NCBI RefSeq assembly: GCF_024362205.1
Contig: NZ_CP101462.1
Location: 276,501 to 340,500 of the forward strand
Direction: 5' to 3'
Length of the DNA: 64,000 bases
Source: Exiguobacterium aurantiacum
GTDB taxonomy: Bacteria > Bacillota > Bacilli > Exiguobacteriales > Exiguobacteriaceae
A program made the translations under genes and the position numbers. The notes beneath the pieces were generated by a model that was not told the origin of the DNA, made no database searches, and saw only the letters and a program-made list of their open reading frames with translations. Below are positions 15,312-23,780 of this stretch, one piece after another; positions within the stretch are counted from its first letter, which is position 1; each line of letters starts with the position of its first letter.

Positions 15312-16896
15312 ATTTCGAAGAGCGACGCCGGGGGATGCGGAAGCGATTCATCGATTGAACTATGAGACGTTTGTCGAAGAAATCCCGCAACACCATTCGA
15401 ATGCGGAGCGACGACTCGTCGATCGCTTCCATGATACGAATACATACTGGATTGGATTGGCGGACGGACAGCTTGTCGCGATGTGTGCCATCCGCGACGA
15501 GCACCCGTTCTCACTTGAACAAAAAGGTGTGACGCTACCGCCGGGAGAATGGATTGAAGTGCGGCTACTGGCTGTGACGCCCGCCTATCGGAACACGAGG
15601 ACATTTGCCGGACTCATGCGAGCGATGCTTATGGAGGCAACAGAACGAGGCGTGGAAGGGATTGTCATCAGTGGGACCATACGCGAACAGAAGCTGTATC
15701 GACGCTTCGGATTTACCCCGTTCGCAGAAGCGGTTGGGACGGCGGAGGCGTTATACGTGCCGATGCAGTTGACTCGATCTGGATTTATGCAGTCAGAGAC
15801 CGCTCGAATATTGCGTCCGAAGCTACTCCTCGCCGGTCCCGTCGAGCTGTCATCCCAAGTGCGGTCTACTTTGGCCGTGCAGCCGTTATCGCACCGGTCC
15901 GCCGAAGCCAGCCGTTTGCTCCATTCTGTCCAATCGAAGTTGAGCGACCTCGTCAAGTTGCCCCATGTCTACACGTTACTCGGCAGCGGGACGATCGCGA
16001 ACGACGCTGTCGCCGCCCAGTTGATCGGACGTGGCGTGATCATCGACACTGGGGAGTTTGGGCACCGCCTGATCGACCATGCCGAGCGGGCTGGTCTTGA
16101 ATTTGATGTCGTCCCGCTTTCGGGCGGACGTCGTCTCGACCTGGAGCAAATCGAACAACACGAACCGGATTGGATTTGGACGGTCCATTGCGAGACATCG
16201 ACGGGGAGAATGGTCGACCTTGAAGCGTTGCGTCACTATACACGCAAGTATGGAACGATGATCGCGATTGATGCAATCAGTGCAGTCGGTACGAAACTGA
16301 CCGACTATTCGTTCGCGCACTTTGTGACATTCGTTTCTGGGAAGGCGCTACGCAATGCACCAGGGTTGGCGTTTGTCGCGATGAAACATCGAGCCGTTCC
16401 GAACCCATCGATTCCGCGCTATTTGGACTTGGCTGGCTATGACCCGATCGCCTTCACGCAATCGGTCCCGCTCATTCAAGCGATGGACATCGCGTTGACC
16501 GAACTGACAGACGTGGAGATTGCGACACATCAATCAAAACTCGATGTGTTCGTGAATGAACTTCTGCGTCGGGGCGTACCGCTTGAGATTGGAGACGACC
16601 AAGCGCCCGGCATTTTTTCAATCACGCTCCCGGAGAACCTTTCCTCGCTTGAACTAGGACTTCAGTTGACGTTCCATGGCTATCAAGTGCAATATGAGAG
16701 CTCTTATTTACGGCGTGCGAACTGTCTCCAAGTCTCGACGATGGGATGGACGACCGAACGGGATATGCAACAAGTCGCCACCTATATCGGGACATGGCTC
16801 CAGAAAAAAACCGCCACTCGAGAGAGTGACGGGGTCAGACACGGAAATCTTGGCGGGCCAAATGACGAATCTTTCGACCGAGGCGTCTTGAATTGA
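15304..16896 (+). CDS. GNAT acyltransferase fused to class V aminotransferase
   Basis: 530 residues, two domains. Residues 1-~155 are a GNAT fold (FRRATPGDAEAIHRLNYETF, LLAVTPAYRNTRTFAGLMRA, LYRRFGFTPF). Residues ~170-510 are a PLP-dependent class V aminotransferase close to the alanine-glyoxylate/aminoethylphosphonate branch: LAGPVELSSQV, GSGTIANDAV, HCETSTGRMV, the Asp in DAISAVG and the PLP lysine in FVSGKALRNAPG. GTG 15304 overlaps the PlsY-like gene. The last 20 residues (after TWLQKK) overlap the convergent aarF-type gene by 62 bases and look like a tail without conservation. The fusion plus PlsY-like partner suggests making an acylated amino compound, perhaps an aminolipid; this is inference. 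Confidence 0.8.
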   Translation: MLEFRRATPGDAEAIHRLNYETFVEEIPQHHSNAERRLVDRFHDTNTYWIGLADGQLVAMCAIRDEHPFSLEQKGVTLPPGEWIEVRLLAVTPAYRNTRTFAGLMRAMLMEATERGVEGIVISGTIREQKLYRRFGFTPFAEAVGTAEALYVPMQLTRSGFMQSETARILRPKLLLAGPVELSSQVRSTLAVQPLSHRSAEASRLLHSVQSKLSDLVKLPHVYTLLGSGTIANDAVAAQLIGRGVIIDTGEFGHRLIDHAERAGLEFDVVPLSGGRRLDLEQIEQHEPDWIWTVHCETSTGRMVDLEALRHYTRKYGTMIAIDAISAVGTKLTDYSFAHFVTFVSGKALRNAPGLAFVAMKHRAVPNPSIPRYLDLAGYDPIAFTQSVPLIQAMDIALTELTDVEIATHQSKLDVFVNELLRRGVPLEIGDDQAPGIFSITLPENLSSLELGLQLTFHGYQVQYESSYLRRANCLQVSTMGWTTERDMQQVATYIGTWLQKKTATRESDGVRHGNLGGPNDESFDRGVLN

Positions 16897-18472
16897 AGTA
16901 GGCGACGACGGCGACGACGCCACCTGACCAAAACAGCCACTCGTCAGGTCGGACATAGCCGAACAGGCCGACGAGCAGTCCAAGGATGATGACACCTGAG
17001 TTGAACGTCTGGCGGTGGAGCAGTTCCTTGGACTCGAGGTCGCGTTGGAACATCGCCTGCTCGGACAGTCGCTTCCGGGTCGGTTCTTTCAAGTAGTTAT
17101 CGAGCAACGGCGGGACGTTCAGTAACTTCTTCCCGTAGTTGAGCGCCGTCATGACATAACGGTTCTGAATCGTCGTCCCATCTGACTCGAGCCATTGGAT
17201 GACGATCGGTTTACCGAGCGTGAACAAATCGATTTTCGGGTCGAGGATTTGCAGAATCCCGAGCAGCGTCGAAGCGGCCCGACCGAAGAAGGCGAACTCG
17301 GCCGGTAATTGGATCGGCTCGTTCTTTACGAGCAGTTGGATGTCTTGTAGCACTTTCTCAATCAACTTCGTATCGACCGTATCGATATCGGTCTCTAAGT
17401 AGAACGTGACCGCCTTCTCGAGCGCTTGGCGAATATTATGTTTGTTCGCCGTCGGCAACAAGAAACGCAAATCTTCAAGTCCGTCGACGACTCCGTCATA
17501 ATCGAGCGAGATGAACGCCTGCAAGATTTTCCGAATCGTCGCCATGTCCTGGGCAGTCGATGACCCGACCATCCCGAAATCGAGCAGGATGATCGTCCCG
17601 TCGGCCCGGATTTGGACATTTCCGGGGTGGGGGTCGGCGTGGAATTGTCCGCCGAACAGCAGTTGCTCGGCTGCCATCGTGAACAAGCGTTCGGCAAGCG
17701 CGGAGCGGTCGATGTTGTTTTCTTTTAAGAAGGCGAGATCGGTGATGCGGCGGGCATCGACCCAATCCATCGTCAACACCCGGTTCGTGCACAGATGGTC
17801 GTAATAGTCCGGAATGTACACATCGGGGTTGTCAGCGTATTTCGCTTTGAAATAATGGGCGTTCTTCAATTCGGTTTGGAAATTTAACTCGTCCCCGATG
17901 ACAAAAATCATTTGGCGATATAAGCTATCTAAGTCGGTCGATTTTGCCAGCGAGGTCCGTTTGAGCATCGTCGTGACGATTCGCATCGCTTTAAAGTCGG
18001 TCCGAATGATTTTTTCTATATCCGGACGCTGGATTTTTAGGGCGACACGCTTCCCGGTTTCCAGGAGTGTGGCGCCGTACACTTCCCCGATCGAAGCAGA
18101 GGCGACGGCGTCGATGCCGACGTCTTTCACGACTTGGGTGTAGGGGACGCCCCATTCTGCTTCGAGGATGGCGCGGGATTTGTCCCAGCCTGAAGTCGGG
18201 ACGCGGTCGACGAGCTCAGATAACTCGTTCAATACGGACGGAGGCAACAAGTCGGCCCGAATCGATAGAAATTGTCCAAGCTTGATCAGCAGTCCTTCGA
18301 GCCGGAGTGCGTTTCGCTTATACTCGCGGGCGAGGTTCAACATGAGCGCCTCATACTCTTCGGTCGACGCGAGACCTTGCTGCTGTTTGCGGGAGAATGC
18401 ATAAATTTTAATGATGAATCGGGCGAACATCGTGACGATAATCCATATGCGGAACAAGGCGATTCGTTTCAT
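16835..18472 (-). CDS. AarF/UbiB/ABC1-family atypical kinase
   Basis: 545 residues. UbiB signature KLGQFLSIRADLLP (KxGQ motif) at about residue 60, the Ala-rich nucleotide loop ASIGEVYGA, the lysine in VALKIQRP, HADPHPGNVQ and DFGMVG. The C-terminus has two membrane helices (FNSGVIILGLLVGLFGYV, EWLFWSGGVVAVVAYF). UbiB proteins are ATPases tied to the metabolism of quinone and other isoprenoid lipids at the membrane. ATG 18472 begins MKRIALFRIWIIV; AAAGGA lies 13 bases upstream, which is long. The 5' extension to 18796 overlaps the divergent gene at 18567 and is rejected. Its 3' end overlaps the convergent fusion gene by 62 bases. Confidence 0.88.
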   Translation of the reverse strand: MKRIALFRIWIIVTMFARFIIKIYAFSRKQQQGLASTEEYEALMLNLAREYKRNALRLEGLLIKLGQFLSIRADLLPPSVLNELSELVDRVPTSGWDKSRAILEAEWGVPYTQVVKDVGIDAVASASIGEVYGATLLETGKRVALKIQRPDIEKIIRTDFKAMRIVTTMLKRTSLAKSTDLDSLYRQMIFVIGDELNFQTELKNAHYFKAKYADNPDVYIPDYYDHLCTNRVLTMDWVDARRITDLAFLKENNIDRSALAERLFTMAAEQLLFGGQFHADPHPGNVQIRADGTIILLDFGMVGSSTAQDMATIRKILQAFISLDYDGVVDGLEDLRFLLPTANKHNIRQALEKAVTFYLETDIDTVDTKLIEKVLQDIQLLVKNEPIQLPAEFAFFGRAASTLLGILQILDPKIDLFTLGKPIVIQWLESDGTTIQNRYVMTALNYGKKLLNVPPLLDNYLKEPTRKRLSEQAMFQRDLESKELLHRQTFNSGVIILGLLVGLFGYVRPDEWLFWSGGVVAVVAYFNSRRLGRKIRHLARQDFRV

Positions 18473-18566
18473 AAAAGTACCGACATCCTTTACAAGCAGT
18501 CGCTCGACTGATCTGATTTTTTGTATCTTAACTTTACCACAGAATGCTTTGAAGAAAGGGCAAGGG

Positions 18567-19172
18567 ATGTTTATGGAGTGGGAATTACTCAACGTCGTCG
18601 GAACGATTGCGTTCGCGGCGAGCGGTGCCATCATCGCGATGGACGAGAAATATGATATTTTTGGGGTGTGGTTGCTCGCTTTCACGACAGCTTTCGGTGG
18701 CGGGGCCATCCGAAACGTCTTGCTCGGAAACCCCGTCAGCTTGATTTGGCAACAAAACGACCTCTTCATCCTTTGTTTTCTTGTCGCGTTGCTCATCTTC
18801 CTGCTGCCGAACGTCGTCTTGCCTCATTGGGAGCGCTGGGGCGTCATCGTGGACGCCATCGGGCTCGTCGCTTTTGCGTTTCAAGGCGCACAAGTCGCCA
18901 TCAAGCTGGATTTACCGTTATCGGCGGCCATCGCTGCGGCGGTGCTGACAGGTGTCGGCGGTGGGGTCGTCCGTGATTTATTGGCCGGTCGGAAACCGCT
19001 TGTCCTCCAGTCGGAAGTGTATGCGATGTGGGCGATCATCATCGCGGTCGTCACGTATTATTTCCGGCTGGAAGGTGGACTTCCCGTCTACACGTTACTC
19101 ATTGTCGTTGCGGCGCTTCGAGTGATATCCTACTATCGAAAGTGGAATTTACCTGCACGGAAAGTGCGATAA
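18567..19172 (+). CDS. TRIC-type (UPF0126) membrane channel protein
   Basis: About 201 residues, two repeats of three helices plus a seventh. Each repeat carries the glycine-rich UPF0126/TRIC motif: FAASGAIIAMDEKYDIFGVW then GGGAIRNVLLGNP, and FAFQGAQVAIK then GVGGGVVRDLLAGRKP. Bacterial members form trimeric cation channels or related carriers in the cytoplasmic membrane. ATG 18567 follows AAAGGG by six bases; ATG 18573 with AAGGG is equally possible. DUF423 gene follows after 14 bases, so the two are probably co-transcribed. Confidence 0.85.
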   Translation: MFMEWELLNVVGTIAFAASGAIIAMDEKYDIFGVWLLAFTTAFGGGAIRNVLLGNPVSLIWQQNDLFILCFLVALLIFLLPNVVLPHWERWGVIVDAIGLVAFAFQGAQVAIKLDLPLSAAIAAAVLTGVGGGVVRDLLAGRKPLVLQSEVYAMWAIIIAVVTYYFRLEGGLPVYTLLIVVAALRVISYYRKWNLPARKVR

Positions 19173-19186
19173 GGGGGAAAACTTGT

Positions 19187-19552
19187 ATGAAACTATTGCT
19201 TATCATTGGCGCTGCCTTAATGGCGCTTGGCGTCGCCCTAGGCGCTTTCGGGGCCCATGCCTTGAAAGAACGTCTGACACCGAACATGCTTGCCAACTGG
19301 CAGACGGGCGTGCTCTATCATATGATTCACGCCATCGGGATTATCGCCTTAGCGAGCATTTTGATGAAAGTGAGCATCAGCCAGTTCAACACGGCAGGCT
19401 GGCTCATGTTTGCCGGAATTCTCTTTTTCTCAGGCAGCCTATACGTCATGGCGTTGACCGGAATCACGAAGCTCGGGGCGGTCACGCCGATTGGTGGCGT
19501 CTTGTTTATCGCAGCTTGGATGTTCGTCATCATCGGCGCGCTCAAACTGTAA
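19187..19552 (+). CDS. DUF423 membrane protein (YwdK-like)
   Basis: 121 residues with four membrane helices. The N-terminus GAALMALGVALGAFGAHALK and the loop NWQTGVLYHMIHAIG are the DUF423 fingerprint; the end ALTGITKLGAVTPIGGVLF is equally typical. Function unknown in the family. ATG 19187 has AAGGGGG seven bases upstream. Second gene of a pair with the TRIC-type protein, followed by a long terminator hairpin. Confidence 0.85.
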   Translation: MKLLLIIGAALMALGVALGAFGAHALKERLTPNMLANWQTGVLYHMIHAIGIIALASILMKVSISQFNTAGWLMFAGILFFSGSLYVMALTGITKLGAVTPIGGVLFIAAWMFVIIGALKL

Positions 19553-19634
19553 TCAAACGTTAACGTGTGATTAACAGTCATCGTGTAACATTCTAAGTGT
19601 GAGACCCCTCGTCTTCACACGACAACGAACAATT

Positions 19635-19685
19635 GGCCCAGTTGGCCTCTTCGCTTTGAGCGAGAGACCAGCCGGGCCCTTTTTA
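19635..19685 (+). terminator. Long terminator hairpin after the DUF423 gene
   Basis: GGCCC / GGGCC base pairs continue through GTTGG / CCAGC and CTCTTCGC / GCGAGAG, then TTTTT. Confidence 0.75.
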
Positions 19686-20021
19686 CGTTTTTTGGGAATG
19701 GTTAGACTTAGAAAAACGACTGGATGATGTTATTTAAATATAAGGTCAATGATTTCCTATTTTCAACTATTGTTACAAAAGTGTTTCGAGAAAAGAAAAG
19801 TGAAAAAATGTTGAAATATAAAGGGGTGAGGAGCTACATAAGGTTTCGGCTTCATCAGTCGTAATAAAAGTGAAATATAACTTTAACAGGAAAACATTCG
19901 ACACTTCGATATAATTAGTCGTGTTGAAACTAAAAAATTAATCGTTTTTGTTACATAGCAAAACGACTGACCTTAAATAGAACGTGAACCCCGACCCCGT
20001 CATATAGAAAGGATGTCCCCA
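19686..20021 (+). promoter_or_regulatory. AT-rich leader of the CwlO-like gene with WalR-like box
   Basis: This 336-base gap holds no gene. TGTTACAAAAGTGTTTC at 19771-19787 matches the WalR direct repeat TGTWAH-N5-TGTWAH with one mismatch in the second half. WalR controls cwlO in B. subtilis, so the site fits the gene downstream. A candidate -10 TATAAT lies at 19911-19916. The rest is A/T-rich leader with no recognised riboswitch. Confidence 0.45.
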
Positions 20022-21566
20022 TTGATCAATTGGAAACGCACCGTCTCGACACTTACGCTTAGCGCGCTTCTTCTTGGGACGCACTCGGTGGCTGATGCCT
20101 CGACGTCAATCAAGGAGAAACAAGAACAGCAGAAAAAAGTGCAAGAGAAACGAAATAACGTCAAACAAAACCAATCGAACACGTCTTCGAAAATCAAGCA
20201 AAACAAAAATGAAATCTCGAAAGTTCAAACTGAAGTCAACAAGATGGACGCCCAGCTTCAAGACATCATTAACGATGTCGCGGCAAAACGCCAAGAAATC
20301 AAGCGCACCGAGTTGAAGATTGAAGACCTCGAGAAAGATATTAAAGGTTACGAGAAAAAGATGAAGGCTCAAGAAGAAATGATGAAAGAGCGCATGGCCG
20401 CGATGCAAACGAACGGCGGCGGCTCGATCAACTGGGCTGAATTCATCTTCGGATCGAAAAACTTCTCGGATTTGATCACGCGCATGATCACGGCCGGAAC
20501 GATTCAACGGAGCGACCAAGAGTTGTTCGAAGACTACGAAGCGACGCGTCAATCGTTACAAGAAGCGCAAGCGTCACTGAAAGAAGAGCGGGCCTCGCTC
20601 TTAACGCAACAAAAGGCGCTTGAAGTGCGCCAAGCTCAACTCGAGAAGAAGATGAAAGAGCGCGAAGCTCGCATCAAAGAGCTCGAGGATAAGAATATCG
20701 AATTCGAATCGCAAATCTTCGACCTTCAAGAAATCGAAGCGACGTTAATCGCCCAAGAAGAAGCGATTGCGGCTGAGATTGAAGCCCAGCGTCGCGAGGA
20801 AGAAGAAGCACGTCGTCGCGCTGAAGAGGCGGCTCGTCAAGAAGCAGCACGTAAGGCTGAAGAAGCTCGTCAAGCGGAAGCGGCCCAAGCGGCAGCAGCG
20901 GCCCGTCAAGCAGAAGCAGAACGTGCGGCAGCGGCTAAAGCCGAGGCAGAACGAGCAGCAGCTCAGAAACAGCAGAACAATAACAATAATACCCAGTCAT
21001 CTGCGTCTTCAAACCAGACGGCTCAAAATAATACACCAGCTCCAAAACCGGCTGCACCAGCACCTAAACCAGCACCGGCACCTAAACCAGCGCCAGCACC
21101 AGCGCCTAAACCGGCACCGACGGCACCGACAACTTCGACGCCAGCACCATCGGGCGCGATGTTCATTCAACCGGCGGCAGGACGTTATACGCAAGGTTTT
21201 GGACCGGCAAGCGGTCAATTCGGCTACACGTTCCATAACGGTGTCGACATCGCCGGACCTGTCGGGACGCCAATCCGTGCCTCGGCAACCGGAACGGTCA
21301 TCCGTGCCGGCTGGGGTGGCGCTTACGGGAATCACGTCATGATCGCCCACGTCATCAACGGACAAGTATGGACAACGGTCTATGCCCACTTAAACTCGGT
21401 CTCGGTCAGTGCCGGCCAACGTGTGACGCAAGGGTCGAACATCGGTGGACTCGGGAACACGGGTAACTCTTCAGGCCCGCACCTTCACTTCGAGATCCAC
21501 AAAGGCAGCTACTCGTACTCGTCATCGAGCGCGGGCAGCACGGTCAACCCACGTCAGTTCTTCTGA
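20022..21566 (+). CDS. CwlO/PcsB-like coiled-coil peptidoglycan hydrolase, M23 catalytic domain
   Basis: 514 residues. A signal peptide ends near SVADAS; a long coiled coil (residues ~30-290) carries the CwlO-like hinge INWAEFIFGSKNFSDLITRM and an Ala/Arg/Glu-rich helix. A Pro/Ala/Lys linker with repeated PAPKP units follows, and then an M23 (LytM) domain: the metal ligands lie in HNGVDIAG, and HLHFEIHKG supplies the HxH pair. B. subtilis CwlO has the same coiled coil but an NlpC/P60 catalytic end, so here the catalytic part is exchanged, as in EnvC-type proteins. These work outside the membrane and are activated by FtsEX. TTG 20022 has GAAAGG nine bases before it; ATG 20013 is too close. Confidence 0.85.
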   Translation: MINWKRTVSTLTLSALLLGTHSVADASTSIKEKQEQQKKVQEKRNNVKQNQSNTSSKIKQNKNEISKVQTEVNKMDAQLQDIINDVAAKRQEIKRTELKIEDLEKDIKGYEKKMKAQEEMMKERMAAMQTNGGGSINWAEFIFGSKNFSDLITRMITAGTIQRSDQELFEDYEATRQSLQEAQASLKEERASLLTQQKALEVRQAQLEKKMKEREARIKELEDKNIEFESQIFDLQEIEATLIAQEEAIAAEIEAQRREEEEARRRAEEAARQEAARKAEEARQAEAAQAAAAARQAEAERAAAAKAEAERAAAQKQQNNNNNTQSSASSNQTAQNNTPAPKPAAPAPKPAPAPKPAPAPAPKPAPTAPTTSTPAPSGAMFIQPAAGRYTQGFGPASGQFGYTFHNGVDIAGPVGTPIRASATGTVIRAGWGGAYGNHVMIAHVINGQVWTTVYAHLNSVSVSAGQRVTQGSNIGGLGNTGNSSGPHLHFEIHKGSYSYSSSSAGSTVNPRQFF

Positions 21567-21573
21567 TTTTCCA

Positions 21574-21606
21574 CGAGCACCCGTCAATCGTGACAGGTGC
21601 TCGTTT
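21574..21606 (+). terminator. Terminator of the CwlO-like gene
   Basis: CGAGCACC / GGTGCTCG stem with an inner GTCA/TGAC pair, then TTT. Confidence 0.75.
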
Positions 21607-21630
21607 CAATGTGCCTGAAGAGCGAACAAC

Positions 21631-21662
21631 AAGCGCCTATCCGTATCGGATAGGCGCTTGTT
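21631..21662. terminator. Terminator of the permease gene (possibly bidirectional)
   Basis: AAGCGCCTATCCG / CGGATAGGCGCTT perfect 13-bp stem, GTTT on the plus side and GTTGTT on the minus side. Confidence 0.75.
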
Positions 21663-23024
21663 TCAGTTGGCTTGTTCGATGTCGTCCGATTGAGCGTTTG
21701 CTTTACGGAAGCGCTCGCGGACGAGATAGATGATGGTCAATCCGACCAACCATGGAATCCCGAACTTGAGCAAAATGTTGAAATCGGTGAACCATGTCGT
21801 GATCATCAGACTGAGCAACAGCAAGGCACCGAGTAACGGTAGGAACGGATAACCGATCATGCGGACCGGCAATTTGCGCCCTGTCCATTTTTTGCGGAAG
21901 AACAAATGCGAGACGAACACCATGAACCATGTGAAGATGGCTCCGAACATCGAAATCCCCATGAGGAACGGATACGATGTTTCCATGAACACTTGAAGCA
22001 GCGCCGCGAGAATGATTCCGCCTGTCGAGACGAGCAATGCGGACATTGGAATCCCGCTACCGCTGACCTTTTTAAAGATACGCGGAGCATCGCCGGCTTC
22101 GGCGAGGGAATACATCATCCGCGTCGATGCGTAGAGTTGGGCGTTCATCGCCGACAAGGCGGCGATCAAGATGACAAAGTTTAAAATGCCGGCTGCGCCA
22201 GGCACGTCGAATTGTTGCATGACGAGAACGAAGGGGCTTTGATCGATGCCCGCTTCCTGCCATGGGATGAGCATAAGCATGATGGCGATTGTGACGAGAT
22301 AAAAGAACGTCAACCGGAATACGGTCGCACGCAACGCTTTCGGTACGGCGCGGTCCGGGTCTTTCGCTTCGCCGGCCGTGACGGCGACGAGCTCGGTCCC
22401 GAGGAAACTGAAGAGGGAGATGAAAATCGTCACCCACATCCCATAAAACCCGAAGGCGAAGAAACCTTCGTCACCGGTCGTGATCGATTCGATTGGTGAA
22501 CCGGGTTGACCGAACAGCGAGGCGGCCCCGAGGACGATAAAGAGAATGATGGCAGTCACTTTGATAAACGATAACCAGTATTCGGTCGTCCCGAACGTAT
22601 GGACGTGCCGGGCGTTCACATAAATAAGCAAACCGCCGAAGAGGGCGACCCAGACGAATCCGTTCACATCAGGGAACCAGTACCGCATATAGATGGCGAT
22701 CGCGCTCACTTCGACGCCGATGGCGAGGACGTTAGCGACCCAGTACGAGTAGCGGACCAAAAAACCGGCGAGCGGATGGACATACCGTTCGGCGATCGTG
22801 CCGAACGAGCCAGAGGTCGGATGGGCGACCGTCATTTCGGCGAGACAGCCCATCAGTAAGAGGACGATGAACGCCCCGATGGCGTAACTGACGAGCACGC
22901 TCGGTCCTGCCGTTTGAATGGCGAGCCCGCTTCCGAGGAAGAGGCCCGTCCCGATGGCACTACCGAGCGAAATCATCGTCAACTGTCGCGTGGACAGTTC
23001 ACGTTTTAATTTGCTAGTTTCCAA
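21663..23024 (-). CDS. Amino-acid permease (APC superfamily, AAT family)
   Basis: 453 residues with twelve membrane helices. The N-terminal MISLGSAIGTGLFLGSGLAI is the substrate and sodium/proton-site motif of APC carriers; GTELVAVTAGEAKDPDRAVP on helix 6 and the loop after it are characteristic of the AAT family (GabP, ProY, AroP relatives). It imports an amino acid by proton symport; the substrate cannot be read from sequence. ATG 23024 follows AAGGAGAATT. Monocistronic. Its promoter faces the Trp T-box promoter across a 140-base gap, which makes an aromatic amino acid tempting, but no T-box lies on its side. Confidence 0.85.
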   Translation of the reverse strand: METSKLKRELSTRQLTMISLGSAIGTGLFLGSGLAIQTAGPSVLVSYAIGAFIVLLLMGCLAEMTVAHPTSGSFGTIAERYVHPLAGFLVRYSYWVANVLAIGVEVSAIAIYMRYWFPDVNGFVWVALFGGLLIYVNARHVHTFGTTEYWLSFIKVTAIILFIVLGAASLFGQPGSPIESITTGDEGFFAFGFYGMWVTIFISLFSFLGTELVAVTAGEAKDPDRAVPKALRATVFRLTFFYLVTIAIMLMLIPWQEAGIDQSPFVLVMQQFDVPGAAGILNFVILIAALSAMNAQLYASTRMMYSLAEAGDAPRIFKKVSGSGIPMSALLVSTGGIILAALLQVFMETSYPFLMGISMFGAIFTWFMVFVSHLFFRKKWTGRKLPVRMIGYPFLPLLGALLLLSLMITTWFTDFNILLKFGIPWLVGLTIIYLVRERFRKANAQSDDIEQAN

Positions 23025-23167
23025 AGTTAATTCTCCTTTAGTTGAGTGAAGTGTTGTTGGGGACGACTATAGCAGACAAAAAAATCGGGTGTCAACTCGC
23101 GAAATCGTAAAAGACGGTATCGATTTGACCGCACCTATAGAAGCAAAGTTTTTTTGCACGCTTTTGT

Positions 23168-23196
23168 TTGACAGGAGGTTTCCCGCCCTGTATAGT
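23168..23196 (+). promoter_or_regulatory. trp operon promoter
   Basis: -35 TTGACA (23168-23173), 17-base spacer, -10 TATAGT (23191-23196). Transcript would start near 23203 and run into two T-box leaders. Confidence 0.8.
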
Positions 23197-23219
23197 ACGA
23201 GTTAACTTAACTGAAACGA

Positions 23220-23487
23220 ATAAAGGCGTCGACGAAGAGAAGTAACGATGGTCCCCGTATGACAGAGAGCTGATGGTTGGTGTGAATCAGTATGCGGGAC
23301 GTCGCGAATGGACTTCCGAGCTCTAAACCGAAACTTTTAGTAGGCTTTAGCGGGTCACCCACCGTTACCATGGGAAAGCGGATGATTGTCCGTGAAGTGG
23401 GTTCTACGGAACCAACGAAGGTGGCACCACGGGGTTACTCGTCCTTCTCATAGCGTAAGCTATGAGAAGGGCGGGTAACCCTTTTTC
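23220..23487 (+). ncRNA. First Trp T-box leader with terminator
   Basis: Stem I contains the AG-bulge/GNUG features (AGAGAGCTGATGGTTGGTG) and a specifier loop GCGAATGGACTTCCGAGC with the codon TGG (23309-23311) for tryptophan. The conserved T-box AACGAAGGTGGCACCAC lies at 23414-23430. It is followed by a terminator stem GGGTTAC..CCTTCTCATAGC / GCTATGAGAAGG..GGTAACCC and TTTTT (23432-23487). Uncharged tRNA-Trp would favour the antiterminator. Confidence 0.9.
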
Positions 23488-23499
23488 GTTTCAATGCAT

Positions 23500-23751
23500 A
23501 GTAAATCAGTGATTGAGAAGAGTAGCGTGGACAAGTCTCGTCAAGAGAGCCGGGGGTGGTGGGATCCTGGCCGAGACATTTACGTGAATGGGCTCATGAG
23601 AGCATGGCTGAATCAAGTAGGTCATGACGGCTTCCTCCGTTATCGGGATACGATGTGATAGCATCGGAAAGTGGGATCGATCGATCCAACGAGAGGTGGC
23701 ACCGCGGTCCAAACCGTCCTCCATACGACAGACGTCGTATGGAGTTTTTTT
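23500..23751 (+). ncRNA. Second Trp T-box leader with terminator
   Basis: A second complete unit: stem I with AGAGAGCCGGGGGTGGTGGG, specifier loop ACGTGAATGGGCTCATGAG with TGG at 23589-23591, T-box AACGAGAGGTGGCACCGCGG near 23688-23707, and terminator CTCCATACGAC / GTCGTATGGAG (23719-23744) with seven Ts. Tandem units give a steeper response to tryptophan shortage. Confidence 0.9.
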
Positions 23752-23780
23752 ATACCCAAAATGCTTGAGGAGGAACGGAC

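Noticed and set aside
16835-18796. 653-residue version of the AarF-type protein
   Set aside because: The first ~108 residues lie on the opposite strand of the TRIC-type gene, read like an antisense shadow and have no ribosome site; ATG 18472 starts a normal UbiB protein.
19553-20021. Cyclic di-AMP (ydaO-type) riboswitch ahead of the CwlO-like gene
   Set aside because: The leader is long, but the conserved blocks of that class are not present; only a terminator and a WalR-like box can be supported.
21009-21130. PAPKP repeat as a possible satellite or CRISPR-like repeat
   Set aside because: The repeat is in frame and encodes the Pro/Ala/Lys linker of the hydrolase; units are short and irregular.
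20767-21342. 191-residue frame inside the CwlO-like gene
   Set aside because: An Arg/His/Gln-rich shadow of the Ala/Pro/Lys-rich coding sequence; no start signal.
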